From Streptomyces sp. WAC08241 (GTDB lineage: Bacteria > Actinomycetota > Actinomycetes > Streptomycetales > Streptomycetaceae), in the NCBI GenBank assembly GCA_007858575.1, contig CP042279.1, positions 2,914,001-2,978,000 on the forward strand: a stretch of 64,000 nucleotides of DNA, given 5' to 3'. Positions 51,929 through 61,930 of the stretch are shown here, one piece after another. Below the pieces are notes generated by a model that was given only the letters and a program-made list of their open reading frames with translations, was not told where the DNA came from and made no database searches. Made by a program: the position numbers and the translations under genes. Positions within the stretch are counted from its first letter, which is position 1; each line of letters opens with the position of its first letter.

Positions 51929-52774
51929 TCAGGCCGGGCGGTCCGCCGTGACCAGCCAGCAGGTGCTGAGCAGCCGGACGGTGCCGTCCGCCGCCTCGTG
52001 GGCGCGCAGGCGGTCCTCCAGGATCCGGCGGACGCGGGCCCGCGTCTCCGCGTCGGCCCGCTCCGTCAGGTGGCGGCCGGGGCCCGTGCCCAGGAGGAAC
52101 TCCGCCGCGTCCCCGGCCCCCGCCCCCACCTCCCGTACGCCCGGACCCGCTCGGCGGTGACGCCGGTGAATCCGGCGGCGGCGAGGACACGGTGGATCCG
52201 GTCCGGGTCCGCCAGCGAGAACATGCCGGGCAGCCCCGGGCTCCCGAAGTCGCCGACCGGCAGGAGGTCGCGCAGGGACGTCATCGCCACGGCCCAGTCA
52301 TTGAGCGCCGCCTCGGCCGGGCAGACGAAGGCCAGACGACCGCCGGGCCGCAGGGCCCGGCCGATGTTGGCGAAGGCCGCGACGGGGTCGGCGAAGAACA
52401 TCACCCCGTAGCGGCTGATCGCCGCGTCGAACGCGCCCGTCCCGAAGGGTGTTCCTGGGCGTCCCCCTGCTCGAAGAGCGCGTGGGGAACGCCCTCGCGC
52501 TCCGCGCGGGCGCGCGCCTCGGCCAGCATCGGGCCGGACAGGTCGAGCCCCAGGGCGCTCCCCCGGGCGCCCTGAGCGCGGCGAGCCGCGTGGTCTGCCC
52601 GGCGCCGCAGCCGATGTCGAGGACCCGTCCGTCCCCGGTGATGCCGGCGGCGTCGAGCAGCGGTTCGTCGAAGCCCTCGTTCACGGCGTTCCAGCGGTCC
52701 TGGTGGCGGGCCCAGTGGACCCCTTCGGGCCCGTTCCACGCCTGTGCCTGCTCGGTGTTGACGATCCCGGACAT
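51929..52774 (-). CDS. SAM-dependent class I methyltransferase
   Basis: About 283 residues. WNGPEGVHWARHQDRWN opening, SAM motif I VLDIGCGAGQTT near residue 47, motif II GLDLSGPML, FDAAISRYGVMFFADP, and IGRALRPGGRLAFVC. Similar to UbiE/COQ5-like enzymes acting on small molecules. Breaks near 52565, 52450 and 52140. It diverges from a TetR gene through a double operator, so the TetR protein very probably controls it. Confidence 0.88.
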
Positions 52775-52817
52775 GGGTGCCTCCTGGTGGACGACGGGAT
52801 GCGGGGTGCGCCCGACG

Positions 52818-52859
52818 AGTATGGGCGGACGCCCAAACAGTATGGGCGCGTGCCCAAAC
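52818..52859. promoter_or_regulatory. Twin TetR operators in direct 21-bp repeat
   Basis: Two 21-bp units start at 52818 and 52839, both of the form AGTATGGGCG-n-n-n-GCCCAAAC. Each holds a palindrome: TGGGCG-GA-CGCCCA (perfect) and TGGGC-GCGT-GCCCA. The 21-bp spacing puts both on the same face of the helix. Located between the divergent methyltransferase and TetR genes. Confidence 0.8.
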
Positions 52860-52939
52860 TGGCAATCCCCGTTAGGATCGGCCGTGTTCGAGGTGGTGTG
52901 CCCGCCGGAGAGATCGGCGGCAGTCGCAGGGAGGGGCCC

Positions 52940-53524
52940 ATGTCACCGCGCGGAGTGGCGACGCCGGACGTGCGCGAGCGGTTGTTCGCGGCCGCCGAGC
53001 GGGTCCTCGCGGACGGCGGGCCCGGCGCGCTGACCAGCCGGGCGGTCACCACCGAGGCGGGCTGCGCCAAGGGGCTGCTGCACGCGCACTTCGCCGGTCT
53101 CGACGAGTTCGTGGCCGAGCTCTGCCTCGACCGGTTCGCGCGCACGGCCGCGAAGGCGAGGGCGCTCTCGGGGCTCGTCGGGCGGGGTTCGGTGGCGGAG
53201 AACCTCGACGCCGTCGTCCTCGCACTGCTCGGCTCCGGCGGCCCGGCCGTCTCCGGCCTCGCCCTGACCCGGCCCGTCGCCACCGTGCGCGTCCGCGAGG
53301 CCCTGGAGGCCGGGGCGCCCGGCTTCGCCGCGATCCAGGAGGCCGTCACCGGCTACCTGGAGGCCGAGCGGCGCCTCGGCCGGGTGGCGGACACGGTCGA
53401 ACCGTCCGTCGCGGCCCTCGCCCTGGTGGGGACCGCCCACCACCTCCTGATGACGAGCCGGCCGGGTACGTCCGGCCTGCGGGCCCTGATGACGGACCTC
53501 GTGGCGTCTTTGCTGAGGAGCTGA
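52940..53524 (+). CDS. TetR-family regulator
   Basis: 194 residues, intact. Helix-turn-helix LTSRAVTTEAGCAKGLLHAHFAGLDEFVAEL at residues 33-63, with C-terminal ligand domain (VAENLDAVVLALLGS, SVAALALVGTAHHLLM). ATG start with GGGAGGGG 7-8 nt upstream. Probable repressor of the divergent methyltransferase and of itself through the twin operator. Confidence 0.92.
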   Translation: MSPRGVATPDVRERLFAAAERVLADGGPGALTSRAVTTEAGCAKGLLHAHFAGLDEFVAELCLDRFARTAAKARALSGLVGRGSVAENLDAVVLALLGSGGPAVSGLALTRPVATVRVREALEAGAPGFAAIQEAVTGYLEAERRLGRVADTVEPSVAALALVGTAHHLLMTSRPGTSGLRALMTDLVASLLRS

Positions 53525-53559
53525 ACCCCGCGGCGGTCCGGCGGCGGACCCGGGAGAAG

Positions 53560-53635
53560 TGGCAGGGGTGGCAGGAGTCGAACCTGCGGCATCCGGTTTT
53601 GGAGACCGGCGCTCTGGCCTCTGAGCTACACCCCT
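53560..53635 (-). tRNA. tRNA-Trp (anticodon CCA), 3' CCA encoded
   Basis: Read on the minus strand: acceptor AGGGGTG pairs with CACCCCT, D-arm GCTC...GAGC, anticodon stem CCGGT/ACCGG with loop CTCCAAA (anticodon CCA), T-arm GCAGG-TTCGACT-CCTGC, discriminator G followed by a genomic CCA. All four stems are perfect. It stands alone between the TetR gene and allantoicase. No repeated tRNA fragment, integrase or att copy is seen in the window. Confidence 0.96.
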
Positions 53636-53804
53636 TCGGTGGTCCCGAGCATGGCACCCGGCGCACGTCGGCCGCCACGCGTTTTCCGGGTCGTACGGCC
53701 GGGGCGGCGGGTTCGTGGCGCGTCGAGGTGCTGTCCGACGACAGGGCGGACTCCTCCGGCCGGGCGCGGACCGCGTCCCCGGCCGGAGGTCCGGAGGAAA
53801 GCGC

Positions 53805-53840
53805 GAGGGCGCACCGGTGCTGTCGGGCCGGTGCGCCCTC
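53805..53840 (-). terminator. Terminator hairpin beyond the allantoicase gene
   Basis: GAGGGCGCACCGG and CCGGTGCGCCCTC form a perfect 13-bp stem with a 10-nt loop, in the 308-bp gap between tRNA-Trp and allantoicase. A second smaller hairpin, GCCGGGCG-GGT-CGCCCGGC (53881-53899), is nearer the stop. I see no gene in this gap. Confidence 0.72.
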
Positions 53841-53943
53841 GGGGCCGGGCGGGGTGTCGTGTCCCGCTCGGGTCGTGGGAGCCGGGCGGGTCGCCCGGCC
53901 GGGGCGGGGCCGGGGCGCTCCGTCGGCGGGGCGCCCCGGGAGG

Positions 53944-55062
53944 TCAGCCGCCCAGTTCCTGGTGGCGGGCGGTCAGCCGCGCCGTGCCGGCCTCCGTGAG
54001 GGAGCCGAAGAGGCGGAGGCGGGAGATGCCGCCGTCCGGGTAGATGTCGATCCGGACGCGGGAGCCGACCGCCGGGGCGTCCAGGACGAAGCGGTGGTTG
54101 GTGTCGGGCTGGAGGCGGGTCCGGGGCAGGATCTCGGTCCACTCCTCCGAGCCCTCGGCCGCGACGGAGAGGGCGGCCCAGCCCGCGCTGTTGCCCTTGA
54201 GATAGGCGGTGTCGATCTCGACGGCGCGGATCTCGGACTCGGCGACCAGCGCGTAGCGGATCCAGTCGTTGCCCTTGTCGCGGCGGCGGCGGGTCTCCCA
54301 GCCGTCGTCCATCTTGTGGGAGCGGCCCGGCTGGATGGTGTTGGTGGCCGGGGAGTAGAAGCGGTCGGAGGCGTCCTCCACCTGGCCGCCGTTCTCCAGG
54401 GCCGCGAGGTCGAAGGTGCCGAGGACGCCCAGCCACGCCGGGTCGGGGGCGACCTCGCCGTACACGCGGAGGCGGGCGATGCCGCCGTCGGGGTGCTGGT
54501 TGACGCGCAGGTGCGTGAAGCGCTGCTCGACGTCGACGGCGAAGCCGTTGGCGGCGTGGCCGCCGACGGCGGTGCGCGGGACGAGCACCGTCCACTTCAC
54601 GTCGTCGGCGAGGAGCTCCTCGGGCGAGGGCGAGCCGGCCACGGAGGCGGCCTCGACGGAGACGGCCTGCGGGTAGTTGCCCCGGAAGTGGGCGGTGTCG
54701 AGGACGATGCCGCGGATCACGCCGGGCGCGCCGAGCCGTACGAGCGCCCAGTCGTGGTCGTCCTCGGTGGGGTGCGGCTGCTGGGCGGAGATTCCGCGGC
54801 GGCGGCGGGTCTCCCAGCCGTCCATGATCTTGCCCTTGTGGCCGAAGTGCTCGGGGTCGAACTCGGCGGCACCGGGCTTGAGCAGGTTCTCCCGCTCCGC
54901 GAAGAACTCGTCGTTGGCCGCGATCACGCCCGCGCCCAGGCGCCGGTCCGCGAGGTCCGCGTACTGGGTGAAGGGGAAGTCGGCCGTGCGGTAGTCGGCG
55001 TACGGGTCGCCGCCTCCGAAGGGGCTGGCGTCGCCGGTGAAGGAGGGTATGCCGGTGCTCAC
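53944..55062 (-). CDS. alc: Allantoicase
   Basis: 372 residues, intact. Two homologous beta-sandwich repeats, each with the W-E-T-R-R-R-R motif: [13 protein letters not shown] near residue 78 and [18 protein letters not shown] near 250, plus [13 protein letters not shown] / [14 protein letters not shown] and [13 protein letters not shown] / [13 protein letters not shown]. It cleaves allantoate to ureidoglycolate and urea. GTG start, 3 bp before the end of allB, so the two are cotranscribed and coupled. Confidence 0.96.
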   Translation of the reverse strand: MSTGIPSFTGDASPFGGGDPYADYRTADFPFTQYADLADRRLGAGVIAANDEFFAERENLLKPGAAEFDPEHFGHKGKIMDGWETRRRRGISAQQPHPTEDDHDWALVRLGAPGVIRGIVLDTAHFRGNYPQAVSVEAASVAGSPSPEELLADDVKWTVLVPRTAVGGHAANGFAVDVEQRFTHLRVNQHPDGGIARLRVYGEVAPDPAWLGVLGTFDLAALENGGQVEDASDRFYSPATNTIQPGRSHKMDDGWETRRRRDKGNDWIRYALVAESEIRAVEIDTAYLKGNSAGWAALSVAAEGSEEWTEILPRTRLQPDTNHRFVLDAPAVGSRVRIDIYPDGGISRLRLFGSLTEAGTARLTARHQELGG

Positions 55063-55065
55063 GGG

Positions 55066-56399
55066 TCAGTTGTTCCTTTCGAGGAGGCGGCCGGAGGGCT
55101 CGGCGAGGACACCGCGGTCGGCGATCGCTCGCCGCGCAGCCAGGTGGAGGTGACGACGCCGTGGAGGGTCTTGCCCGCGTAGGCGGTGATCCGGTTGCGG
55201 TGCTGGAGCTCGGCCGGGTCGACGGTGAAGGTGGCCTCGGGGTCGAGGACGGCGAAGTCGGCGTCGCGGCCGGCCTCGATGGCGCCCTTGCGGTCGAGTC
55301 CGGCGAGCCGGGCGGGGCCCTCGGACATCCAGCGGACGACGTCCGTCAGGTCGTGGCCGCGGCGGCGGGCCTCGGTCCAGACGGCGGGCAGGCCGAGCTG
55401 GAGGGAGGAGATCCCACCCCACGCGGAGGCGAAGTCGGGGGTCTTGAGGTCGGCGGTGGACGGCGAGTGGTCGGACACGATGCAGTCGATCGTGCCGTCC
55501 GCGAGCCCCTGCCACAGCGCGTCCTGGTTGACGGCCTCGCGGATCGGCGGGCAGCACTTGAACTCGGTGGCGCCGTCCGGGATCTCCTCGGCGGTGAGGG
55601 TGAGGAAGTGCGGACAGGACTCCACGGTGACCTTCACCCCTCGGCCCGGGCCGCGGCGATGACCGGAAGGGCGTCGGAGGAGGAGAGGTGCAGGACGTGG
55701 ACGCGGGCGTCGAGCCGGCGGGCCTGGTCGATCAGGTTCTCGATGGCCGTGTTCTCGGCGTCCCGGGGCCGGGAGGCGAGGAAGTCGGCGTACGCGCCGC
55801 CCGTCCGCTGGGGGCGCGGCGGCGAGGTGGTGCGGGTCCTCGGCGTGCACGATCATCAGGCCGTCGAAGCCTGCGACCTCGGCGAGGGAGGTCGCGAGGC
55901 GTTCCTGGTCGAGCTCGGGGAACTCCTCGACGCCGGAGGGCGACAGGAAGCACTTGAAGCCGAAGACGCCGGCGTCGTGCAGCGGCCGCAGGTCCTTGAC
56001 GTTGTCGGGCAGGGCGCCGCCCCAGAAACCGACGTCGACGTGGGCCTTGGCGCGGGCGACGTCCTGCTTGACCCGCAGGTTCTCCACGGTGGTGGTCGGC
56101 GGCAGCGAGTTGAGCGGCATGTCGAGCAGCGTGGTGATGCCACCGGCGGCGGCCGCGCGGGTGGCGGTCCAGAAGCCCTCCCACTCGGTGCGGCCGGGGT
56201 CGTTCACGTGCACGTGGGTGTCGACGAGGCCGGGCAGGACGACGTCGTCGCCGACGTCCTCCAGCCGGGCGCCGGGCGGTACCTCGGCGTCGTGGGGCAG
56301 CACGGCCGCGATCGTCCCGCCGGAGACGGCGATCGACGCCGGGCGCGTCCCCTCGGGGGTGATGACGCGCGTCGAGCGCAGGACCAGGTCGATGTCCAC
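55066..56399 (-). CDS. allB: Allantoinase
   Basis: About 445 residues. Metal ligands in [18 protein letters not shown] near residue 60, the carbamylated-Lys region [49 protein letters not shown] and CIVSDHSPS. Opens allantoin to allantoate. Start GTG at 56399 is chosen because GAAGAAGGGG lies just upstream; the GTG at 56417 is in frame but has no ribosome site. Breaks near 55812, 55640 and 55130; the last restores the normal end [12 protein letters not shown]. Confidence 0.95.
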
Positions 56400-56465
56400 C
56401 CGTACCCCTTCTTCCACTGCTCCTGGGAGGAACCGCCCCTGCTCGGGACGGGCTCCACGGAGAAA

Positions 56466-56482
56466 TTCAACGAACTGTTGAA
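56466..56482. promoter_or_regulatory. Palindrome in the allB leader
   Basis: TTCAAC-GAACT-GTTGAA, perfect 6-bp arms, 67 bp upstream of the allB start in the 357-bp allB/allR divergent region. A TTGACG (minus strand, near 56515) upstream would place it near the transcription start of allB. Half-sites differ from the allR/aceB box. Confidence 0.5.
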
Positions 56483-56551
56483 GGAGTCTTCACTTCCGGA
56501 CGACATGTCGTCAAGGGCACACTTCCAGCATCGACCGTCGCCGAACCCGGC

Positions 56552-56580
56552 TTGGACGTTTCCACGAAGTGGAATGTAAA
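56552..56580 (+). promoter_or_regulatory. allR promoter with AllR-type box in the spacer
   Basis: TTGGAC (56552-56557) and TGTAAA (56575-56580) are 17 bp apart. The spacer holds TTCCAC-GAA-GTGGAA (56560-56574), a perfect palindrome that closely resembles the box in the aceB promoter. Occupation by AllR would block polymerase directly. Assignment to AllR is inference from position and the shared motif. Confidence 0.62.
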
Positions 56581-56756
56581 TTTCGTACAGTAGAACGTAG
56601 CTCCGCACAGGCAGAGCGCTCCCGGGCCGTTCCGGGCCTCCGCCGACACCGGACAAACACCCCTGACCGGCGCCGACGCCGGGACCGGGACCGTGTGCCC
56701 CGACCGGTGGCCCGGTAGGCTGCTGCCTTGCCCGCCCGCCCCGAAAGGACCGTGAC

Positions 56757-57560
56757 GTGCCGACGTCCAGCGCCAGCACCACCGACGCCGCCAAACCCGC
56801 CGCGAGCGGGGGCGTCCAGTCCCTTGAGCGCGCCTTCGACCTCCTGGAGCGGATGGCCGACGCCGGGGGCGAGGTCGGGCTGAGCGAGCTCTCCGCCAGC
56901 AGCGGGCTGCCGCTCCCCACCATCCACCGTCTGATGCGCACCCTGGTCGCCTGCGGCTACGTGCGCCAGCAGCCCAACCGGCGGTACGCGCTCGGCCCCC
57001 GGCTCATCCGGCTCGGCGAGTCCGCCGCCCGCCTCCTCGGCACCTGGGCCCGGCCGTACCTCGCCCGGCTCGTCGAGGAGACCGGCGAGACCGCGAACAT
57101 GGCGCTGCTCGACGGCGACGAGATCGTGTACGTGGCGCAGGTGCCGTCCAAGCACTCGATGCGCATGTTCACCGAGGTCGGCCGGCGGGTCCTGCCGCAC
57201 TCGACCGGCGTCGGCAAGGCGCTCCTCGCGCACACCCCGCCGGAGGAGGTGCGCGCTGCTCGCCCGCACCGGCATGCCGGCCGCGACCGAGAAGACGATC
57301 ACCACGCCCGAGGGCTTCCTCGACGCGCTCGTCGCGGTCCGCGAGGCGGGGTACGCGATCGACGACAACGAGCAGGAGATAGGGGTCCGCTGCCTCGCGG
57401 TCTCCGTGCCGGACTCCCCACCGCCGCGGCCATCTCCATCTCGGGCCCGGCGGGCCGGGTCACCGAGGCGGCCACGGAGAAGATCGTCCCGATCCTCCAG
57501 GAGGTGGCGCGCGACCTGTCGACGGCGCTGGCCAACACGGCGGGGAACGGCCAGGCCTGA
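56757..57560 (+). CDS. allR: IclR-family regulator of allantoin catabolism
   Basis: About 268 residues. Winged helix with [32 protein letters not shown] at 40-71, effector domain with [34 protein letters not shown] and [11 protein letters not shown]. In Streptomyces coelicolor AllR is the IclR-type repressor of the allantoin genes and aceB, relieved by allantoin-pathway intermediates. GTG start with AAAGGA upstream. Breaks near 57255 and 57417. Confidence 0.93.
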   Translation: MPTSSASTTDAAKPAASGGVQSLERAFDLLERMADAGGEVGLSELSASSGLPLPTIHRLMRTLVACGYVRQQPNRRYALGPRLIRLGESAARLLGTWARPYLARLVEETGETANMALLDGDEIVYVAQVPSKHSMRMFTEVGRRVLPHSTGVGKALLAHTPPEEVRAARPHRHAGRDREDDHHARGLPRRARRGPRGGVRDRRQRAGDRGPLPRGLRAGLPTAAAISISGPAGRVTEAATEKIVPILQEVARDLSTALANTAGNGQA

Positions 57561-57581
57561 CGGGACGGCGCCGCGGGGGGA

Positions 57582-58298
57582 TCACACCGGCACCGGGAAG
57601 ATCGAGCCGGCACCGGAAAGATCAAGCCGGTACGGCCTCCGAAACCGTCCGTCCCGGACCGTGACCGTGCGGTCGGTCCGGGCCAGGTGGGTCCGGTCGT
57701 GGGTGACCAGGACCGTCGCCGTGCCCCGCTCCCCGTCAGCCGGGCGAGCAGGTCCATGACCGCCGCCCCGCGCTCGTGGTCGAGGGCGCTGGTGGGTTCG
57801 TCGACCAGGAGGACGGACGGCTCGTTCACCAGCGCCCGCGCGATGTTGACGCGCTGCCGCTGGCCGCCCGACAACTGGTGCGGCCGGCGCCCGGCCAGGT
57901 CCGCGAGGCCCACCGCGTCGAGCAGTTCCAGGCCCGGCCCCGTACCGCCTTCGGGGAGCGGCCCGACAGGTGGGCCATCACCTGCACCTGCTCCGCCGCG
58001 CTCAGCGAGGGCAGCAGGTTGGGCTGCTGGAAGACGATCCCGATGTGCTCGCGCCGCAGCTCCGCCTTGGCGGCCGGGGTGAGCGCCCCCGTGTCCGTAC
58101 CGGCGACGACGACCCGTCCCCGGTCCGGGGTGACGAGGGTGGCGGCCACCGCGAGCAGGCTGGACTTGCCGGACCCCGAGGGCCGACGACCGCCGTGAGC
58201 GTCCCGGCGGGGACGGTGAGGGAGACGGCGTCGAGGGCGGTGAGCCGGCCGTCGCCGTCGGGGTAGGTGAGGGTGACGTCGTCGAGGACGAGGCTCAT
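57582..58298 (-). CDS. MacB/LolD-type ABC transporter ATP-binding protein
   Basis: About 239 residues. Walker A around [17 protein letters not shown] (interrupted by a break near 58183), Q-loop [16 protein letters not shown], signature [15 protein letters not shown], Walker [14 protein letters not shown], switch VLVTHDRT. Further breaks near 57932 and 57732. [15 protein letters not shown]. Upstream a 30-bp duplication carries an extra in-frame ATG. With the FtsX-type permease it forms an exporter, divergent from a two-component system, an arrangement common for antimicrobial-peptide response. Confidence 0.9.
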
Positions 58299-58354
58299 CG
58301 GGTGCTCCACTGTGCGGTGAGGGGCTCATCGGGTGCTCCGGTGCGGTGAGGGGG
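58294..58354. repeat. Direct repeat of 31/30 bp between ABC ATPase and permease genes
   Basis: CTCATCGGGTGCTCC-AC-TGTGCGGTGAGGGG in sense (58294-58324) is followed by the same sequence with one deletion (58325-58354); CTCACCGGGCGCT starts a third partial copy in the permease 3' end. Each full copy contains the complement of an ATG start codon and its upstream GAG-rich ribosome site. Confidence 0.88.
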
Positions 58355-58355
58355 C

Positions 58356-59433
58356 TCACCGGGCGCTGCCCAGGGCCGTGAGGGGGTCGACGGCGGTGAT
58401 CCGCCGGACGGCCAGGGCCGCGCCGAGCAGGCCGAGCGCGACGATGACGGCGGCCGGACCGAGGACGGTGAGCGGTTCCAGGACGAAGGGCACGTCCCCG
58501 CCGCCGACCAGGGCGCCGATGCCGACCGCGAGCGCGGTGCCGAGCAGGGTCCCGGCGGTGAGCATGAGGACGGCCTGCCCGAGGGCGTCCTTCAGGAGGT
58601 ACGGGGTGGAGGCGCCGAGCGCCTTGAGGACGGCGACGTCACCGGCGCGCTGGACGGTCCAGACGGTGAAGAAGGCACCGATGACCAGGGCGGAGATGGC
58701 GAAGAGGAAGCCCCGCATGAGCTGGAGGGAGCCGTTCTCCGCCTGGTGGGACCCGATGGCGTCCAGGGCGTCGCCGACGGTCCGCGCCTCGGTGCCGGCG
58801 GCCTCGTCCCCGGCCGCCCAGTCGGTCCCTCCTCCCCGCTCAGGGCGATGACGGTGGCCTGCTCCCGCGCGGTGGTGCCGCTGTGCCCGAGCTTCTGCCA
58901 GTCGTCGAGGGAGGTCCACACCACGGGCGTGTGGCTGTACGAGGCGTCGCCGGAGACCGCCGCGACGGTGACCTCCAGGGCCCGAGGCGCACGGCGTCGC
59001 CGACGGCCGCGCCCAGTTCCCCGGCCGCCGACTCCGACAGGACCGCCTTCCCCGCGCCGACCGGGCCGGGCGCGAGCCCCGACCCCGGTTCCGCGCCGAA
59101 GGCGGAGACGGCGGCCGTGCGGTCCCCGGCGACGGCGTTGAGGGTGCGGATGCCGAGCGGCGCCGCGCCCGTCACCCCGGGCCGCTCCGCCCACGCCCGC
59201 CACTGCTCCTCCGTCACCGTCGAGTCGGTGAAGGAGACCGAGCGCCCGGACGGCGGCGCCGCGAAGGCCAGCCGGTCGGCGGGCAGCCCGGTGATCGCGG
59301 AGACGTTCTCCCGCGCGAGCCCGGCGGTCAGCCCGGACAACAGTCCCACGAGCAGGGTGATCAGCACGATCACCGTGCCCATGAGGGTGAACCGCCCCTT
59401 GGCGGATCTCAGGTCTCTCCATGCCACGAACAT
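58356..59433 (-). CDS. FtsX-type ABC transporter permease
   Basis: About 360 residues. One N-terminal helix (FTLMGTVIVLITLLVGLLSG), a large outer domain of about 200 residues, then three C-terminal helices (GFLFAISALVIGAFFTVWTV, VLMLTAGTLLGTALAVGIG, AAVIVALGLLGAALAV), with DVAVLKALGAST-PYLLKDALGQA between them. That is the MacB/FtsX topology. Breaks near 58985 and 58830. Cotranscribed with the ATPase gene, 57 bp apart. Confidence 0.9.
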
Positions 59434-59544
59434 GCCGACCAGCCTGGTCCGCGCGCCCCTCGCGGGCATCGCGCGGCGGATGGCTCCGGGATCGAACTTT
59501 CGGTTGAGTCCGGATCGTCCCCCGCTGTCTACCCTGGAGGGATC

Positions 59545-60754
59545 ATGCGTCCCCGCTCCTCCCCCACCTCGCCCGGCGTTCCCTCACCCCCGCCCCGTTC
59601 GCGCTGCGCCTCTGTCTGCACCTGCTGATGGCGGGCCTGCTCGTCCTGGCGGCGGTCCGGGCGCACTCGGCGGCCGGGACGGTGGCGGCGGCGGTGACGG
59701 GGCGGTCTACGCGGCCGGGTCGCACCTGCCTCCGGTCCGGACCTCCCGGCGGGCGGCCGCCGTCTGGCTGGGGGTCCTGGGCGCGAGCTGGCTGGTGATG
59801 CTCTGCCTGACGGCGGAGGCGCTCTGGGTGGCGTTCCCGCTGTACTTCCTCCAGCTCCACCTGCTGCCCGCCCGCTGGTCGCTGCCGGCGGTGGCGCTCA
59901 CGGCGGGCGCGGCGATCCTGTCGTACGTGGGGCACGGCGCCGCGCTCAACCCGGGGGTCTTCATCGGGCCGCTGCTCGGCGCGGCGGTCGCGGTGGCGAC
60001 GGTCCTCGGCTACCAGGCCCTCTACCGGGAGAGCGAGGCGGCGCCGGCTCATCGAGGAGCTGATCGCGACGCGGGCGGAGCTGGCGGCGGCGGAGCGGCA
60101 CGCGGGGACGCTGGCCGAGCGGGAGCGGCTCGCGCGGGAGATCCACGACACGCTCGCGCAGGGCCTGTCCTCGATCCAGTTGCTGCTGCGGGCGGCCGAG
60201 CGGGCGCTGCCGCCGGACTCCCCCGCCGCCGGGCACATCGAACGGGCGCGCCGGGCCGCGCAGGACAACCTGACGGAGGCGCGGCGCTTCGTGCGGGCCC
60301 TGACGCCGTCGGACCTGGAACACGGGTCCCTGGCGGCAGCCCTGGAACGCCTGTGCGAACCGGGGCGGGGCCGGGCGCGGGGCCCCGGGTGCGGTTCTCG
60401 GTGAGCGGGACGCCGGTGGAGCTGCCGACCCCGTACGAGGTGGCGCTGCTGCGGATCGCGCAGTCGGCCCTCGCGAACACGGTGCGGCACGCCTCGGCCT
60501 CGCGCGCGGAGATCACCCTGTCGTTCATGGACGCGTCGGTGACCCTGGACGTGGTCGACGACGGGCAGGGCTTCGAGCCCGGCTCCGTACGCCCCTCGTC
60601 CGAGGGCGGTTTCGGGCTTCCGGCGATGCGGTCGCGGGCGGAGTCGCTCGGCGGCACGTTCACCGTGGAGTCCGCGCCGGGCCAGGGCACCGCCGTCGCC
60701 GTCTCCCTGCCGTTGTCCGACAAGGACTCCCTTCCCGCCGGAGGTTCCGCATGA
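59545..60754 (+). CDS. NarL-family sensor histidine kinase
   Basis: About 405 residues. Five helices in the first 150 residues, then RRLIEELIATRAELAAAERHAG, HisKA_3 with AREIHDTLAQGLSSIQLLL (phospho-His), and HATPase with RIAQSALANTVRHASASRAEI and GGFGLPAMRSRAESLGGTF. GGAGGG 5 nt before the ATG. Breaks near 59572, 59700, 60048 and 60375. The end overlaps the response regulator (ATGA). Probably senses a membrane or cell-envelope signal and controls the divergent ABC exporter. Confidence 0.92.
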
Positions 60755-61377
60755 CCGTCCGCCTTCTGCTCGCCGACGACCACCCGGTGGTACGGGCGGG
60801 CCTGCGCGCCGTCCTGGACACCGAGCCGGACTTCACGGTCGTCGCGGAGGCCGCCACCGCCGAGCGCGCGGTGGAACTGGCCGCCGACCGGGACGTGGAC
60901 GTGGTCCTGATGGACCTCCAGTTCGGCGCGGGGATGCACGGCTCCGAGGCGACGGCGGCGATCACGGCGGCGCCGGGCGGGCCGAAGGTGCTGGTCCTGA
61001 CGACGTACGACACGGACGCGGACATCCTGGCGGCGGTGGAGGCGGGCGCCTCGGGCTACCTCCTGAAGGACGCGCCGCCGGAGGAGCTGGCGGCGGCGGT
61101 CCGGACGGCGGCGGCCGGGCAGTCGGCCCTCGCGCCGGCGGTGGCGCACCGGCTGATGGACCGGATGCGGACCCCGGCGGAGGCGCTGACCAAGCGGGAG
61201 CTGGAGGTGCTCCAGCTCGTCGGCGAGGGCCTGTCGAACGCGCAGATCAGCAAGGCGCTGTTCCTGAGCCAGGCGACGGTGAAGTCCCATCTGGTCCACG
61301 TCTTCGCGAAGCTGGGCGTGGACTCCCGCACGGCGGCGGTGGCGGCGGCGACGGCGCGGCGGCTGATCAGACGGTGA
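60751..61377 (+). CDS. NarL/LuxR-type response regulator
   Basis: 208 residues, intact. LLLADDHPVVRAGL with the acidic pair, DVVLMDLQFGAGMHG with the phospho-acceptor Asp, VLTTYDTDADILAAVEAGASGYLLKDAPPEE, then LTKRELEVLQLVGEGLSNAQISKALFLSQATVKSHLVHVF, the LuxR helix-turn-helix. FGAGMHG is longer than the usual R-M-P-x-x-D-G loop. Partner of the kinase just upstream. Confidence 0.95.
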   Translation: MTVRLLLADDHPVVRAGLRAVLDTEPDFTVVAEAATAERAVELAADRDVDVVLMDLQFGAGMHGSEATAAITAAPGGPKVLVLTTYDTDADILAAVEAGASGYLLKDAPPEELAAAVRTAAAGQSALAPAVAHRLMDRMRTPAEALTKRELEVLQLVGEGLSNAQISKALFLSQATVKSHLVHVFAKLGVDSRTAAVAAATARRLIRR

Positions 61378-61410
61378 TCCTCCGCTTCCGCACGGCCGCT
61401 TGACGGGTTC

Positions 61411-61736
61411 TCAGTTCTCCGTGCCGCGCTCCGGCGGCGCGCCGAAGAGTTCGACGGCGCGGCGGACCCCGGCGAGGGCCCCGGCGAGCGCGCTGACGGA
61501 GCCGACGCAGCCCGCGACGATCAGCAGGGAGCGGCGCAGCCGCCGTACCTCCGGAGCGCCGCCGAGCGCCATGGCGGCGAGCGCCGCGAGCTCCCCTCCG
61601 CGATCTCGCGGTCGGCGAACTCGGCGCGGTGCGCGGCCAGTTCGCGCCGGAGCCGGGACACGGCCGACCTCAGCTCGGTCACCCTGGGGTCCACGCCCTC
61701 GATGCCCACCGGCCTCTGCTCCACGCTTCGCAACAT
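61411..61736 (-). CDS. Small helical hypothetical protein (DUF5955-like)
   Basis: About 108 residues. MLRSVEQRPVGIEGVDPRV then a coiled coil ELRSAVSRLRRELAAHRAEFADREIAE and, after a break near 61598, ELAALAAMALGGAPEVRRLRRSLLIVAGCVGSVSALAGALAGVRRAVELFG. The hydrophobic stretch may be one membrane helix or a buried core. I recall similar Streptomyces proteins being called DUF5955; function unknown. Confidence 0.7.
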
Positions 61737-61930
61737 GGCTCTCCCCTCGCACGACACTGTGCGCAGAACTCCACACCCCGAACACGCGGAACGCCCCGGA
61801 CCGGTCCTCCGGACGACGGTCGGGCGCCGCGAGTCGGGCCAGTTAACTCCTTCGCCACCCCGCCGCGCCACCCCCGCAAGGCTGATTCACGCAACCGTGT
61901 GTTTCCGTCCGGATGCGGTATGCAGTCCTC

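Noticed and set aside
53560..53635. tRNA-Trp as an occupied attachment site of an integrated element
   Set aside because: No integrase, excisionase or duplicated tRNA end is seen on either side in the window.
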